A DNA stretch of 64,000 bases from Klebsiella quasipneumoniae subsp. quasipneumoniae (GTDB taxonomy: Bacteria > Pseudomonadota > Gammaproteobacteria > Enterobacterales > Enterobacteriaceae). A program made the translations under genes and the position numbers. The stretch covers positions 186,001 to 250,000 of the forward strand of contig NZ_CP084876.1 of the NCBI RefSeq assembly GCF_020525925.1. Direction: 5' to 3'. The notes below the pieces were generated by a model. That model saw only the letters and a list, made by a program, of their open reading frames with translations. It made no database searches and was not told the origin of the DNA. Positions 54,584 to 64,000 of this stretch are shown one piece after another; the stretch's first letter is position 1; each line of letters begins with the position of its first letter.

Positions 54584-56136
54584 CAGGCTTGCTCCTCACG
54601 GGTGGTTAACCGGTGTGGTTCGGGATAGCGTCGCCAGTGGCGTCCATCATGGGTGGCGTTGATGGTTTCGTTTTTACCGACCGAGAGGGGCAGCGGCGTG
54701 TTCCAGCGCGCCGGCTCGACGCCGCGCATGATCACGATTTCCGAGAGGATCTGTTTGTCTTCAAACCACACCATACGGTTAGAAAAAATATCGCCGGTCG
54801 GCAGCGGGAAAATATGATTTAGCGCGGTGTCGAGGTCATTGATTCGGCAAAATGACAAGAACAGCACCAGCCGGTTATTGCCGATGGTCATGATGTCGCC
54901 CATCCGGTTGGGTTTGCATAACGTCAGCGCCTGCTCGACGCGCAGCCCCGGCGCCGGGCGCAGGGCCACCATCACGCCTTTGCTGTCGGCCGGCAGCAGG
55001 GTATTGGTCATCACGTTGTGCACCGCTTCGCAAAAGGCGTCCCATTTCTGATAGCCCCGCAGCTTTAACGGCTGGCTCCAGGTGAGCAGGGTGGCAAAAT
55101 CTTCCGGGATACGCCGGGAGAACTTTTGGTTCTGTACGCTTTCAATCAGCGTCAGGCAGCGGGAAAGCGACGCGCTGTTGGGGATCACCAGGCTGGCGCC
55201 GCTGCTGAGCAGCAGCCGCTCATCGGTCGCGCGCAGGCTGGGGGTTTGTTCGCGGACAATAATTTTCAGCGCGGTGCCGCGCTGACGACGCAGGGTATGA
55301 ATATAGCGCCCCAGCTGTTCAATTTGCGTATTCTGGGTAATGGAGAAGAGGATCGTCGCCGCCTGCGCAGTGCGCCCGGCGTTGAAGACCTCGTCATTGG
55401 TATCGAACAGGGTCCAGTATTCCGAGAGCGGCGGGGCGCCTTCGAGGACGCGCACATGGCTGAGGATCGCTTTTTCGTCGCTACGCGGCTGCACGCTGGT
55501 TTCAGCATCCTGCGCTAATCGCCAGCCGGCGTCGTCGTGTTGCACCATCAGCTGCTGCTGGGCGCTGATGCCTTTATCGCTTCCCCACCAGGCAATATCA
55601 AAAAGATGGCGGTCGCCCTGGTAGCGAATACTTGCCAGACCGGAAAGGGATCGGTACGCGCGTAATAACGGGGTGAGCTGCCGATCGATATCCTGGGCGG
55701 GATTGATCGCTAAGAACGTGCAGCGATGATATTGCGCCCAGCGACTGGTTTTTTCCACCCAGGCGCATAACTTTTCATTATTTATATTTTGCCAGGCATT
55801 TTCAGCGCATAGCAGAATAAACAAATAATTGCCAGGCTCGAGGGAGCAGACTAAATCACGATGTATTTCTTCCAGCGCCTCCGGGCGATTCGGCAGGGTA
55901 AACAGCGCGATATTATTCGGGCCATGAATGCTATCTAATGAAATGATATCATCAGGTTTATCACCCATGACCAGCGCGGCAACTTTGCTGTTTTTCGCCT
56001 GCGCGGCCAGCGTCTGATTAACCAGACTGACGGCATCGGCATAACGGTCAACGTTGAGCCACCATACCCCGCCGACCGGCATATGGCACACTTCATCCCA
56101 TAATGATGAAATACCCAAAGTAAATACACTATCCAC
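54583..56136 (-). CDS. bcsE: BcsE, c-di-GMP-binding cellulose regulator
   Basis: Cytosolic receptor, 517 residues (E. coli 523), that joins the synthase complex through BcsRQ and BcsF. The N-terminal degenerate receiver-like and NTPase-like parts are followed by the GIL domain, with the c-di-GMP I-site-like RMGD at 411-414 ([14 protein letters not shown]). The first 150 codons are less GC-rich than the rest. It is divergently transcribed from bcsR across 169 bases of A+T-rich DNA (56137-56305), where both promoters must lie; they were not resolved. Confidence 0.94.
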   Translation of the reverse strand: MDSVFTLGISSLWDEVCHMPVGGVWWLNVDRYADAVSLVNQTLAAQAKNSKVAALVMGDKPDDIISLDSIHGPNNIALFTLPNRPEALEEIHRDLVCSLEPGNYLFILLCAENAWQNINNEKLCAWVEKTSRWAQYHRCTFLAINPAQDIDRQLTPLLRAYRSLSGLASIRYQGDRHLFDIAWWGSDKGISAQQQLMVQHDDAGWRLAQDAETSVQPRSDEKAILSHVRVLEGAPPLSEYWTLFDTNDEVFNAGRTAQAATILFSITQNTQIEQLGRYIHTLRRQRGTALKIIVREQTPSLRATDERLLLSSGASLVIPNSASLSRCLTLIESVQNQKFSRRIPEDFATLLTWSQPLKLRGYQKWDAFCEAVHNVMTNTLLPADSKGVMVALRPAPGLRVEQALTLCKPNRMGDIMTIGNNRLVLFLSFCRINDLDTALNHIFPLPTGDIFSNRMVWFEDKQILSEIVIMRGVEPARWNTPLPLSVGKNETINATHDGRHWRRYPEPHRLTTREEQA

Positions 56137-56305
56137 GGCATCCCTCGTGCGCCCTGATTCACACTGGATAAGTTTACTAGCGAAACTGACAGAGTAAACC
56201 TAACATTGAAATTAAAGGTCATCAGTTTTAGCATGTACACCTGCTTTTTAAGGAAGCGCTGTATACGTCCTCTGGTTTAATAATAAATTTCGAACGGACA
56301 GAGAT

Positions 56306-56494
56306 ATGCCAGCAAAAGATCCTGTCGTACCCACGGACGCCACGCTGGGGTACACCTTTCAAAATGATTTTTTGGCGCTAAGCCGGGCATTTTCCCTGCC
56401 GGATATTGATTATCATGATATTTCGAGGCGTGAACAGCTGAACGCAGCGCTGAAGCGCTGGCCGCTGCTGGCAGAGTTTGCAGAGAAAAAATAA
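56306..56494 (+). CDS. bcsR: BcsR, regulatory subunit of the second cellulose operon
   Basis: 62 residues, very like E. coli BcsR (IGYIFQNDIVALKQAFSLPD type motif appears here as LGYTFQNDFLALSRAFSLPD). In E. coli it forms an R2Q2 complex with BcsQ that binds BcsA and BcsE, and it tunes synthesis. Start behind GGACAGAG. There is no bcsR in the first operon. Confidence 0.94.
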   Translation: MPAKDPVVPTDATLGYTFQNDFLALSRAFSLPDIDYHDISRREQLNAALKRWPLLAEFAEKK

Positions 56495-56505
56495 GGAAGC
56501 CGGAG

Positions 56506-57237
56506 ATGGCTATTCTGGGATTACAGGGCGTGCGCGGGGGAACTGGCGTCACGTCCATTACGGCTGCACTCGCCTGGGCGCTGCAATTGCTCGGTGAAAG
56601 CGTGCTGGCGATCGACGCCAGCCCGGATAATATGCTGCGCTTTTTTTTCAACACCGATATCCATCATCAGGACGGCTGGGCCCGGTCGCTGCTTGACGGC
56701 CGTGACTGGCGCGACGCGGGTCTGCGCTATACGCAACATATCGATCTGCTGCCGTTTGGCCAGCTCAGCGCGGGCGAAAGAGAAAACGTCGACCAGCTGC
56801 TGCCCACCCTGGGCGCGATGACGGAGGCGGTACAGCAGCTGCAGGGTCAGTACCGCTGGCTGCTGCTGGATCTGCCGGCGGGCTATTCGCCGTTGACCCG
56901 CGAGCTGTTGACGCTCTGCGACCGCTCGCTGGTGGTGGTCCATCCCGACGCCAACAGCCATATCCGTTTGCACCAGCAGCCCTTTCCGGCCAACAGCGAT
57001 ATCCTGATTAACGATCTGCGGGTCGGCAGCCAGCTGCAGGAAGATCTCTACCAGCTGTGGCTCGAGAGCCAGCCGCGGATCCTGCCGGTGACCATTCACC
57101 GCGACGAGGCGATGGCCGAGTGCCTGGCGGCGAAACAGCCCCTTGGGGAGTATCGCCAGGACTCTCTGGCGGCGGAAGAGGTGCTGACCCTGGCGAACTG
57201 GTGCCTGATCCACTATGCCGGCGGGAGGCCGGTATGA
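56506..57237 (+). CDS. bcsQ: BcsQ of the second operon, MinD-like ATPase
   Basis: 243 residues, E. coli-type BcsQ. The P-loop reads VRGGTGVTSI (residues 9-18): neither the signature Lys nor the catalytic P-loop Lys is present, whereas E. coli BcsQ has RGGVGTTT, also without Lys. ATP binding as a dimer with BcsR is known for the E. coli protein, so loss of lysine need not mean loss of function, but hydrolysis is doubtful. HRDEAMAECLAAKQPLGEYR near the C terminus is highly conserved. It overlaps bcsA by 4 bp (ATGA). Confidence 0.93.
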   Translation: MAILGLQGVRGGTGVTSITAALAWALQLLGESVLAIDASPDNMLRFFFNTDIHHQDGWARSLLDGRDWRDAGLRYTQHIDLLPFGQLSAGERENVDQLLPTLGAMTEAVQQLQGQYRWLLLDLPAGYSPLTRELLTLCDRSLVVVHPDANSHIRLHQQPFPANSDILINDLRVGSQLQEDLYQLWLESQPRILPVTIHRDEAMAECLAAKQPLGEYRQDSLAAEEVLTLANWCLIHYAGGRPV

Positions 57238-59852
57238 TCCGCCTCAGCACGCTGCTGTTGGCCCCGCCGGTGGGGGAACGGCTGCGCGCGCGCTATGACG
57301 ACTACCGGCAGCATGGCGCCTCCTGGCTGTCGGCGTCGCTTGGCTGCCTGTGGGCATCGCTGGTCTGGGCGCTCATGCCGCTGGAGACGCCGCGCTGGCA
57401 GGCGATTCTGGCGCACCATGACACCTATTTCCCCCATATTAATCCGCACCGGCCACGGCTCCTGGATCCGCTGCGCTATCTGTTGCAATCCCTGTGGCTG
57501 CTGGCGACCCGCGTGCCGGAGCCGGAGAAAAAGGTCAACTGGCGTTCGCTGGCGGCGCTGGAAGGGGTGCATGGTCGCTACGCGCAATGGATGGAGAAAC
57601 TGCCTGAGCAGGTTAACGCCCGCACCCGCCATCTGGATAAACAGAAAGAGCTGGCGCACCTCAATCCTAAACTGCGCCGGGCAATCCTCGGAGTGGTGAC
57701 CTGCTGCTCGCTGGTGCTGGCGCTGATGTGTATTACGCAGCCCTTTAACCCGCTGTCGCAATTTATCTTCCTGATGCTGCTGTGGGGCGTGGCGCTGCTG
57801 GTGCGGCGCATCCCCGGCCGCTTCTCGGCGCTGATGCTGATCGTGCTGTCGCTGACGGTCTCGTGCCGCTATATCTGGTGGCGCTACACCTCGACGCTGA
57901 ACTGGAACGACCCGGTAAGCCTGGTGTGCGGGATTATTTTGCTGTTCGCCGAAACCTACGCCTGGGTGGTGCTGGTGCTGGGCTACTTCCAGGTGGTATG
58001 GCCGTTGAACCGCCAACCGGTGCCGCTGCCGGAGGACATGGATCTGTGGCCGACGGTGGATATCTTCGTCCCCACCTACAACGAAGATCTCAACGTGGTG
58101 AAAAACACCATCTATGCCTCGCAGGGCATCGACTGGCCGAAGGACAAGCTCAACATCTGGATCCTCGACGACGGCGGACGGGAAGCGTTTCGCCAGTTTG
58201 CCAAAGATGTCGGGGTGCACTACATCGCCCGTACCAGCCATGAGCACGCCAAGGCCGGTAACATCAACAATGCGCTGAAATACGCCAAAGGGGAGTTTGT
58301 CTCGATCTTTGACTGCGACCACGTGCCGACGCGCTCGTTTCTGCAGATGACCATGGGCTGGTTCCTGAAAGAGAAAGAGCTGGCGATGATGCAGACCCCG
58401 CACCATTTCTTCTCCCCAGACCCCTTTGAGCGCAACCTTGGCCGTTTTCGCAAAACGCCGAACGAAGGCACCCTGTTCTACGGCCTGGTACAGGACGGGA
58501 ACGATATGTGGGACGCCACCTTCTTCTGCGGCTCCTGCGCCGTGATCCGCCGCGGCCCGCTGGATGAGATTGGCGGCATTGCCGTCGAAACGGTGACCGA
58601 AGATGCCCACACCTCGTTGCGCCTGCACCGACGCGGCTACACCTCCGCCTATATGCGTATTCCGCAGGCGGCGGGGCTGGCGACGGAGAGTTTGTCGGCG
58701 CACATTGGCCAGCGTATCCGCTGGGCGCGCGGCATGGTGCAGATTTTCCGTCTCGATAACCCGCTGTTTGGCAAGGGGCTGAAGCTGGCGCAGCGCGTCT
58801 GCTACGCCAACGCCATGCTCCACTTCCTCTCCGGTATTCCGCGCCTCATCTTCCTCACGGCGCCGCTGGCCTTTTTGCTGCTCCATGCCTATATCATTTA
58901 TGCGCCGGCGCTGATGATCGCGCTGTTCGTGCTGCCGCATATGATCCACGCCAGCCTGACCAACTCGAAGATTCAGGGCAAATACCGCCATTCGTTCTGG
59001 AGTGAAATCTACGAGACGGTGCTCGCCTGGTATATCGCGCCGCCCACCTTTGTGGCGTTGATTAACCCGCATAAAGGCAAATTCAACGTCACCGCGAAGG
59101 GTGGGCTAGTGGAAGAGGAGTATGTCGACTGGGTGATCTCCCGGCCCTATATCTACCTCGTGCTGCTCAACCTGGTCGGCGTCGCGGTGGGGATCTGGCG
59201 CTTTATGTACGGCCCGGAAAACGAAATTCTCACCGTCTGGGTGAGTATTGTCTGGGTGTTTTACAACCTGATTATTCTTGGCGGCGCGGTGGCGGTCTCG
59301 GTTGAAAGCAAGCAGGTCCGCCGGTCGCATCGTGTCGAAATGAGCATGCCGGCGGCCATCGCCCGCGATGACGGCCATCTGTTCTCCTGCACCGTTCACG
59401 ACTATTCCGACGGCGGGCTGGGGATCAAAATTCACAGCGACGCGCAGGTGCTGGAGGGGCAGAACGCCAGGCTGCTGCTCAAACGGGGACAGCAGGAGTA
59501 TGTCTTCCCGGTGCGGGTCGCGCGGGTAAACGGCAACGAAGTGGGATTGCAGCTGCTGCCGTTGACCAACCAGCAGCATATCGATTTTGTGCAGTGTACG
59601 TTTGCCCGCGCCGATACGTGGGCGCTTTGGCAGGATAGCTTCCCGGAAGATAAGCCGATGGAAAGCCTGCTGGATATCCTCAAGCTGGGATTCCGTGGTT
59701 ACCGTCACCTGGCGGAGTTTTCGCCGCCGTCGGTGAAGGTCATTTTCCGCGCGCTCACCTCGCTGGTGGCATGGATAGTGTCGTTTGTACCCCGACGCCC
59801 TGAACGCGCCGCGCCGACGCTCTCCGCAGACCCGGCAATGGCTCAACAATGA
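57234..59852 (+). CDS. bcsA: BcsA of the second operon, cellulose synthase catalytic subunit
   Basis: 872 residues, exactly the E. coli length, from the ATG at 57234; 59 upstream in-frame codons belong to the bcsQ region. An N-terminal extension of about 150 residues, absent in the first BcsA, includes one or two helices and the segment that binds BcsRQ. Motifs: DDG (312-314), DCD (360-362), FFCGSC (430-435), TED (455-457), QRIRW (493-497), FNVTAKGG (617-624); PilZ RRSHR (696-700) and DYSDGG (723-728). All catalytic and c-di-GMP residues are retained. Followed 10 bases later by bcsB. Confidence 0.97.
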   Translation: MIRLSTLLLAPPVGERLRARYDDYRQHGASWLSASLGCLWASLVWALMPLETPRWQAILAHHDTYFPHINPHRPRLLDPLRYLLQSLWLLATRVPEPEKKVNWRSLAALEGVHGRYAQWMEKLPEQVNARTRHLDKQKELAHLNPKLRRAILGVVTCCSLVLALMCITQPFNPLSQFIFLMLLWGVALLVRRIPGRFSALMLIVLSLTVSCRYIWWRYTSTLNWNDPVSLVCGIILLFAETYAWVVLVLGYFQVVWPLNRQPVPLPEDMDLWPTVDIFVPTYNEDLNVVKNTIYASQGIDWPKDKLNIWILDDGGREAFRQFAKDVGVHYIARTSHEHAKAGNINNALKYAKGEFVSIFDCDHVPTRSFLQMTMGWFLKEKELAMMQTPHHFFSPDPFERNLGRFRKTPNEGTLFYGLVQDGNDMWDATFFCGSCAVIRRGPLDEIGGIAVETVTEDAHTSLRLHRRGYTSAYMRIPQAAGLATESLSAHIGQRIRWARGMVQIFRLDNPLFGKGLKLAQRVCYANAMLHFLSGIPRLIFLTAPLAFLLLHAYIIYAPALMIALFVLPHMIHASLTNSKIQGKYRHSFWSEIYETVLAWYIAPPTFVALINPHKGKFNVTAKGGLVEEEYVDWVISRPYIYLVLLNLVGVAVGIWRFMYGPENEILTVWVSIVWVFYNLIILGGAVAVSVESKQVRRSHRVEMSMPAAIARDDGHLFSCTVHDYSDGGLGIKIHSDAQVLEGQNARLLLKRGQQEYVFPVRVARVNGNEVGLQLLPLTNQQHIDFVQCTFARADTWALWQDSFPEDKPMESLLDILKLGFRGYRHLAEFSPPSVKVIFRALTSLVAWIVSFVPRRPERAAPTLSADPAMAQQ

Positions 59853-59862
59853 TGATAATGCG

Positions 59863-62208
59863 ATGAAAAGAAAACTTTCCTGGATGTGTGCAGTAGCGGT
59901 GGGCATGTGCAGCTGGTATCCGCTGGCCTCTTACGCGGCGCCGGCCGCCGTGGTGAACCCGACTCCTGGCGTTCAGCCGCAGGCGGCCACCCCGCCCGCG
60001 CCGGTGACGATTGGCGAGCCGACGGCGACTCTCGCCGAACCGACCGCACCGGCGGTGGTCGCCGAGAATATCCCGCAGCGGGAGGTGAAGCTGACCTTTG
60101 CCACCATCGCGCCGCCTCCGGGCAGCATTGTGCTGCGCGGCTCACGGCCTGACGCCTCGGTCGAATTCGGCATGCGCAGCGATGAGCTGGTCGCCAACGC
60201 GCTGCTCAATCTGGAATATACCCCGTCGCCCTCGCTGCTGCCCGTGCAGTCGCAGCTGAAAGTCTATCTCAACGATGAGCTGATGGGCGTTCTGCCCGTC
60301 ACCAAAGAGCAGCTGGGGAAAAAGATCCGCGCGCAGCTGCCGATTGACCCGCTGTATATCACCGACTTCAACCGCATACGGCTGGAGTTTGTCGGCCACT
60401 ATCGCGATGTCTGCGAAAACCCGGCCAGCAGCACGCTGTGGCTGGACGTCGGGCGCGAAAGCTATCTGGATCTCACCTACCAGTCGCTGAAGGTGCATAA
60501 CGATCTGTCGCACTTCCCGGTGCCGTTCTACGATCCGCGCGACAACCGCCCGCTGACGCTGCCGATGATTTTCCCGGGTTCGCCGGCGGTGGCCCAGCAG
60601 CAGGCGGCGGCGATTATCGCCTCATGGTTCGGCAGCAAGGCCGGCTGGCGCGGCCAGCAGTTCCCGGTCTATTTCAACGAACTGCCGGATCGTAACGCCA
60701 TTGTCTTCGCGACCAACGACAAGCGTCCGGATTTCCTGCGCGATCATCCGCCGGTCAACGCGCCGACCATCGAAATGATCGACAACCCGAACGATCCTTA
60801 CGTCAAGCTGCTGGTGATTTTCGGCCGCGATGATAAAGACCTGCTGCTGGCGGCGAAGGGGATTGCCCAGGGCAATATTCTGTTCCGCGGCAGCAGCGTC
60901 ACCGTGGACGGCATCAAAACCCTGCAGCCGCGGCAGCCATACGATGCGCCAAACTGGGTGCGCACCGACCGCTCGGTCACCTTTGCTGAGCTGAAAACCT
61001 ATGAGCAACAGCTGCAGTCCAGCGGGCTGGTGCCGGATGCCATCACCGTGGCGCTTAACCTGCCGCCGGATCTCTATCTGCTGCGGGCCAACGGCATTGA
61101 TATGGATCTGAAATATCGTTACACCATGCCGCCGGTGAAGGACAGCTCGCGGATGGATATCAGCCTCAACGACCAGTTCCTGCAGTCGTTCAGCCTTAAC
61201 AGCTCCCAGGACGTGAACAAACTGATCCTGCGCCTGCCGGTGCTGCAGGGGCTGCTGGACGGCAAATCGGAGGTCACCATCCCCGCGCTGCGTCTTGGGG
61301 CGGTGAACCAGCTGCGCTTTGACTTCCAGTACATGAACCCGATGCCCGGCGGCTCCATCGACAACTGTATTACCTTCCAGCCGGTGCAGAACCATGTGGT
61401 GATCGGCGACGATTCGACCATCGACTTCTCGAAGTATTATCACTTTATTGCGCTGCCGGACCTGCGCGTCTTCGCCAATGCGGGCTTCCCTTACAGCCGA
61501 ATGGCTGACCTCGCCGACACCCTGGTGGTGGTGCCGAAGGCGCCGACCCAGGGCCAGGTGGCGACGCTGCTGCAGGCGCTGGGCGGCATCGGTTCGCAGA
61601 CCGGCCTGGCGGCGATTAATCTGCAAATGACCGACGATGGCAACCAGATCAAGAATAAAGACGCGGATCTGCTGCTGATCGGCGCGATCCCTTCGTCTCT
61701 CAAGGACGATACCAAAATCAACCTGCTGGTCGAGGCGACCAAAAGCTGGGTGAAAATGCCGATGCGCCACTATGACCTGGCGAGCATTTATCCCGATGAC
61801 GAGGCCCGCACGCCCAACACCCGCACCGACATCACCTCTTCCGGACCGATGGCGGCGGTGATTGGCTTCCAGTCGCCCTACAACGATCAGCGTAGCGTGG
61901 TGGCCCTGCTGGCCGACAGCCCGCGCGGTAATGAATTGCTGACCAACGCCCTCAACGACAGCGGTAAGCGGGCGGCGATGTTTGGCTCGGTGGCGGTGAT
62001 CCGTGAATCCGGCGTCAACAGCCTGCGGGTGGGCGATGTTTACTATGTTGGCCATCTGCCCTGGTTCGAGCGCATCTGGTTCGCGCTCTCTAACCACCCG
62101 ATACTGCTGGCGATCTTCGCCGCGGTCAGTATCGTGCTGCTGGCGTGGGTGCTGTGGCGCATGCTGCGCATTATCAGCCGCCGCCGCCTTAGCCTGGATG
62201 ATGAATAA
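59863..62208 (+). CDS. bcsB: BcsB of the second operon, periplasmic cellulose synthase subunit
   Basis: 781 residues from ATG at 59863 (E. coli 779). The signal peptide runs to about residue 25, a shorter Pro/Ala-rich linker (26-75) follows, then the CBD and flavodoxin-like domains (start near PPPGSIVLRGSRPDASVEFG). The C-terminal helix is HPILLAIFAAVSIVLLAWVL with a basic end. In E. coli several BcsB copies polymerise into a periplasmic crown next to one BcsA. An upstream ATG at 59850 overlaps the bcsA stop and is not preferred. Confidence 0.95.
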   Translation: MKRKLSWMCAVAVGMCSWYPLASYAAPAAVVNPTPGVQPQAATPPAPVTIGEPTATLAEPTAPAVVAENIPQREVKLTFATIAPPPGSIVLRGSRPDASVEFGMRSDELVANALLNLEYTPSPSLLPVQSQLKVYLNDELMGVLPVTKEQLGKKIRAQLPIDPLYITDFNRIRLEFVGHYRDVCENPASSTLWLDVGRESYLDLTYQSLKVHNDLSHFPVPFYDPRDNRPLTLPMIFPGSPAVAQQQAAAIIASWFGSKAGWRGQQFPVYFNELPDRNAIVFATNDKRPDFLRDHPPVNAPTIEMIDNPNDPYVKLLVIFGRDDKDLLLAAKGIAQGNILFRGSSVTVDGIKTLQPRQPYDAPNWVRTDRSVTFAELKTYEQQLQSSGLVPDAITVALNLPPDLYLLRANGIDMDLKYRYTMPPVKDSSRMDISLNDQFLQSFSLNSSQDVNKLILRLPVLQGLLDGKSEVTIPALRLGAVNQLRFDFQYMNPMPGGSIDNCITFQPVQNHVVIGDDSTIDFSKYYHFIALPDLRVFANAGFPYSRMADLADTLVVVPKAPTQGQVATLLQALGGIGSQTGLAAINLQMTDDGNQIKNKDADLLLIGAIPSSLKDDTKINLLVEATKSWVKMPMRHYDLASIYPDDEARTPNTRTDITSSGPMAAVIGFQSPYNDQRSVVALLADSPRGNELLTNALNDSGKRAAMFGSVAVIRESGVNSLRVGDVYYVGHLPWFERIWFALSNHPILLAIFAAVSIVLLAWVLWRMLRIISRRRLSLDDE

Positions 62209-62211
62209 ACG

Positions 62212-63321
62212 ATGATGAAAGTACTTTGCGGCGCGGTGCTCTCCGCGCTGGTACTGGCGGCGGGCCAGGCGAGCGCCGCTTGCCAGTGGCCCGCCTGGGA
62301 GCAGTTTAAGAAAGCGTACGTCAGCCCCGAGGGGCGGGTGATCGACCCCAGCGATGCGCGCAAAATTTCCACTTCCGAAGGACAGAGCTATGGCCTGTTC
62401 TTTGCCCTGGCGGCCAACGATCGCGCGGGGTTCGACAAGCTGCTGACCTGGACGCAGAACAACCTGGCGGAGGGCGACCTGCGGCAGCATCTGCCGGGCT
62501 GGCTGTGGGGGAAAAAGGACGACGAACAGTGGACGCTGCTGGACAGCAATTCGGCATCCGACTCGGATCTGTGGATAGCCTGGGCGCTGCTGGAGGCGGG
62601 GCGCCTGTGGCAGCAGCCGCAGTACACCGAGACCGGGAAAGCGCTGCTGGCGCGGATTGTCGACGAAGAGACGGTGGCGGTGCCGGGCCTTGGCACGATG
62701 CTGCTGCCGGGAAAAGTCGGTTTTGCCGACGACAGCGGCTGGCGGTTTAATCCCAGCTATCTTCCGCCGCAGCTGGCCACCTATTTTGTGCGTTTTGGCG
62801 CGCCGTGGCCCACCCTGCGCGACACGAACCTGCGTCTGCTGCTGGAGACCGCGCCGAAAGGCTTTACCCCGGACTGGGTGCGCTATGAGAAAGGGAAAGG
62901 CTGGCAGCTGAAAACGGAGAAGCCGCTGATCGGCAGCTATGACGCGATTCGCGTCTACCTGTGGGTGGGCATGCTTCATGATGGCGATAAGCAAAAAGCG
63001 CGTCTGCTGGCCCGCTTTGCGCCGATGGCGGCACAGACCACGGAACAGGGGGTACCGCCGGAGAAAGTGAATATCGCCACCGGTAAAACCAGCGGCCAGG
63101 GGCCGGTGGGCTTCTCCGCGGTGATGCTGCCGTTTTTACAGAACGACGAGGCCCGGTCGGTGCAACGACAGCGCGTCGCCGATAACTATCCCGGCGCGGA
63201 TGCCTACTACAGCGCGGTCCTGACGCTGTTCGGTCAGGGTTGGGATCAACACCGTTTTCGTTTCACTGCGGGTGGCGAATTACAACCTGACTGGAACCAG
63301 GAATGCGCAAGCTCTCACTAA
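62212..63321 (+). CDS. bcsZ: BcsZ of the second operon, endo-1,4-glucanase (GH8)
   Basis: Periplasmic GH8 cellulase, 369 residues from the first of two adjacent ATG codons; the second (62215) gives 368 residues and aligns the catalytic pair with E. coli numbering (Glu55 in TSEGQSYGL, Asp243 in [11 protein letters not shown]). The signal peptide ends ASA/ACQW near residue 22-23. [19 protein letters not shown] is the conserved substrate-site segment. The last 19 bases overlap the start of bcsC, as in E. coli. Its product and the first BcsZ share the family but differ clearly in sequence. Confidence 0.95.
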   Translation: MMKVLCGAVLSALVLAAGQASAACQWPAWEQFKKAYVSPEGRVIDPSDARKISTSEGQSYGLFFALAANDRAGFDKLLTWTQNNLAEGDLRQHLPGWLWGKKDDEQWTLLDSNSASDSDLWIAWALLEAGRLWQQPQYTETGKALLARIVDEETVAVPGLGTMLLPGKVGFADDSGWRFNPSYLPPQLATYFVRFGAPWPTLRDTNLRLLLETAPKGFTPDWVRYEKGKGWQLKTEKPLIGSYDAIRVYLWVGMLHDGDKQKARLLARFAPMAAQTTEQGVPPEKVNIATGKTSGQGPVGFSAVMLPFLQNDEARSVQRQRVADNYPGADAYYSAVLTLFGQGWDQHRFRFTAGGELQPDWNQECASSH

Positions 63322-64000
63322 GTTTACTCACGCTGTCCCTCGGCGTTGCGCTGCTGCCGTTAGCGCAGGCGGCGACGACGCCCGCCCAGGAACATCTGCT
63401 GGAGCAGGTGCGCCTCGGCGAGGCCAGCAATCGTGAAGACCTGGTGCGCCAGTCGCTATACCGCCTGGAGCTGATCGACCCCAACAACCCGGACCTGATT
63501 GCCGCGCGGATGCGCTATCTGCTGCGCCAGGGGGATACCGCCGGGGCGCAAAAAGAGCTGGAGCGACTGACGAAGCTGGCGCCGGATTCCCCTGAGCTGA
63601 AGGCGTCGCGCAATGAGATGAAAAGCAACACCGGCGAGGGCCGTCAGGCGCTGCAGCAGGCGCGCCTGCTGGGCGTGGCCGGGAAGGTCGATGAAGCCAT
63701 CGCCGCCTATGAAAAACTGTTCGGCGGCGTGCCGGATGATGTTGATGCCGCTATTGAATACTGGACGCTGGTGGCGCGCCTGCCGGCCCGTCATAGCGAA
63801 GGCCTCAGCCAGCTGAAAAAACTGAACGCCAGCGCGCCGGGCAACGTCAGCCTGCTGACGGCGCTGGCGAAGCAGATGTTTGCCGATAACAAACCGCAGG
63901 AAGGGTTCGCCTATCTGGCGGAAATGGCCCGCTCAGCCTCAGGACGCGGTATCGCCGCCGATATGTGGTTCAGCGAGGTGAAAAGCATGCCGGTGAGCAA
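63303..64000 (+). CDS. bcsC: BcsC of the second operon, cellulose export porin (5' part, cut by window end)
   Basis: The frame opens at 63303 ([20 protein letters not shown]), inside the end of bcsZ, and is still open at the window edge after 232 codons. The signal peptide ends AQA/ATT near residue 23. The visible part is TPR helical repeats ([40 protein letters not shown]), the expected N-terminal scaffold of E. coli-type BcsC; the barrel lies beyond the window. It is not a close repeat of the first bcsC. Confidence 0.93.
   Translation, partial: MRKLSLSLLTLSLGVALLPLAQAATTPAQEHLLEQVRLGEASNREDLVRQSLYRLELIDPNNPDLIAARMRYLLRQGDTAGAQKELERLTKLAPDSPELKASRNEMKSNTGEGRQALQQARLLGVAGKVDEAIAAYEKLFGGVPDDVDAAIEYWTLVARLPARHSEGLSQLKKLNASAPGNVSLLTALAKQMFADNKPQEGFAYLAEMARSASGRGIAADMWFSEVKSMPVS

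Noticed and set aside
57213..59072. 619-codon open frame opposite bcsA of the second operon
   Set aside because: Shadow frame of a gene with intact catalytic motifs; no ribosome site or domain.
60622..62994. 790-codon open frame on the minus strand across bcsB and bcsZ
   Set aside because: Same antisense-shadow composition; overlaps two proteins with clear orthologues.

Overview
The window is chromosomal DNA of an enterobacterium, almost certainly a member of the Klebsiella pneumoniae complex. The reasons are a high-GC backbone, gene order collinear with the xyl-glyQS-cspA-bisC-tag-eptB-dpp-bcs segment of E. coli K-12, and Klebsiella-like additions: a ptxS-kgu type 2-ketogluconate operon around ghrB, an extra aromatic-acid transporter, and a second cellulose operon with bcsD. 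Names rest on recognising protein sequences and on gene order; no database search was run.

Layout. 1-7.5 kb: D-xylose regulon (start of xylR, xylHGF leftward, xylAB rightward from a divergent control region into whose xylA leader an ERIC repeat has been inserted). 7.7-13.2 kb: yiaB, yiaA, wecH, ysaB and the glycyl-tRNA synthetase operon glyQS. 13.3-14.9 kb: a hok/sok-type toxin locus split by an IS481-like element. 15-20.3 kb: an ABC-F ATPase, cspA with its cold-box leader, yiaG, an aromatic-acid:H+ symporter and the lipoprotein yiaF. 20.4-25.6 kb: leftward operon LacI-type regulator, kguE-like, kguK-like, kguT-like, ghrB, which looks like a complete uptake, phosphorylation and reduction route for 2-ketogluconate. 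25.7-34.2 kb: yiaD, bisC, yiaC, tag, yhjY-like gene, yhjX with YpdB-type boxes, eptB and tRNA-Pro(CGG). 34.2-40.7 kb: dppABCDF dipeptide importer, with a degenerate ERIC element and a GcvB-type C/A-rich site in its leader.

41.2-64 kb: two cellulose systems side by side. The first (bcsO-Q-A-B-C-D-Z, rightward) is a type I-like operon with a BcsD fibre-organising protein and a Pro/Ala-rich BcsO. The second is the E. coli-like type II system: bcsE-F-G leftward and bcsR-Q-A-B-Z-C rightward, with bcsC cut by the window end. Each has its own synthase, periplasmic partner, export pore and endoglucanase. Only one BcsEFG module (c-di-GMP receptor plus cellulose phosphoethanolamine transferase) is present. 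The two BcsA proteins keep complete catalytic and PilZ motifs, so both are probably c-di-GMP-activated.

The best leads are the dual cellulose locus and its division of labour, the toxin-antitoxin locus whose empty site can be rebuilt exactly by removing the IS and one copy of a 6-bp duplication, the complete kgu operon that gives ghrB a likely metabolic setting, and two ERIC elements inside 5' leaders of sugar and peptide uptake genes. No CRISPR array, prophage or wholly unknown multi-gene system was found.
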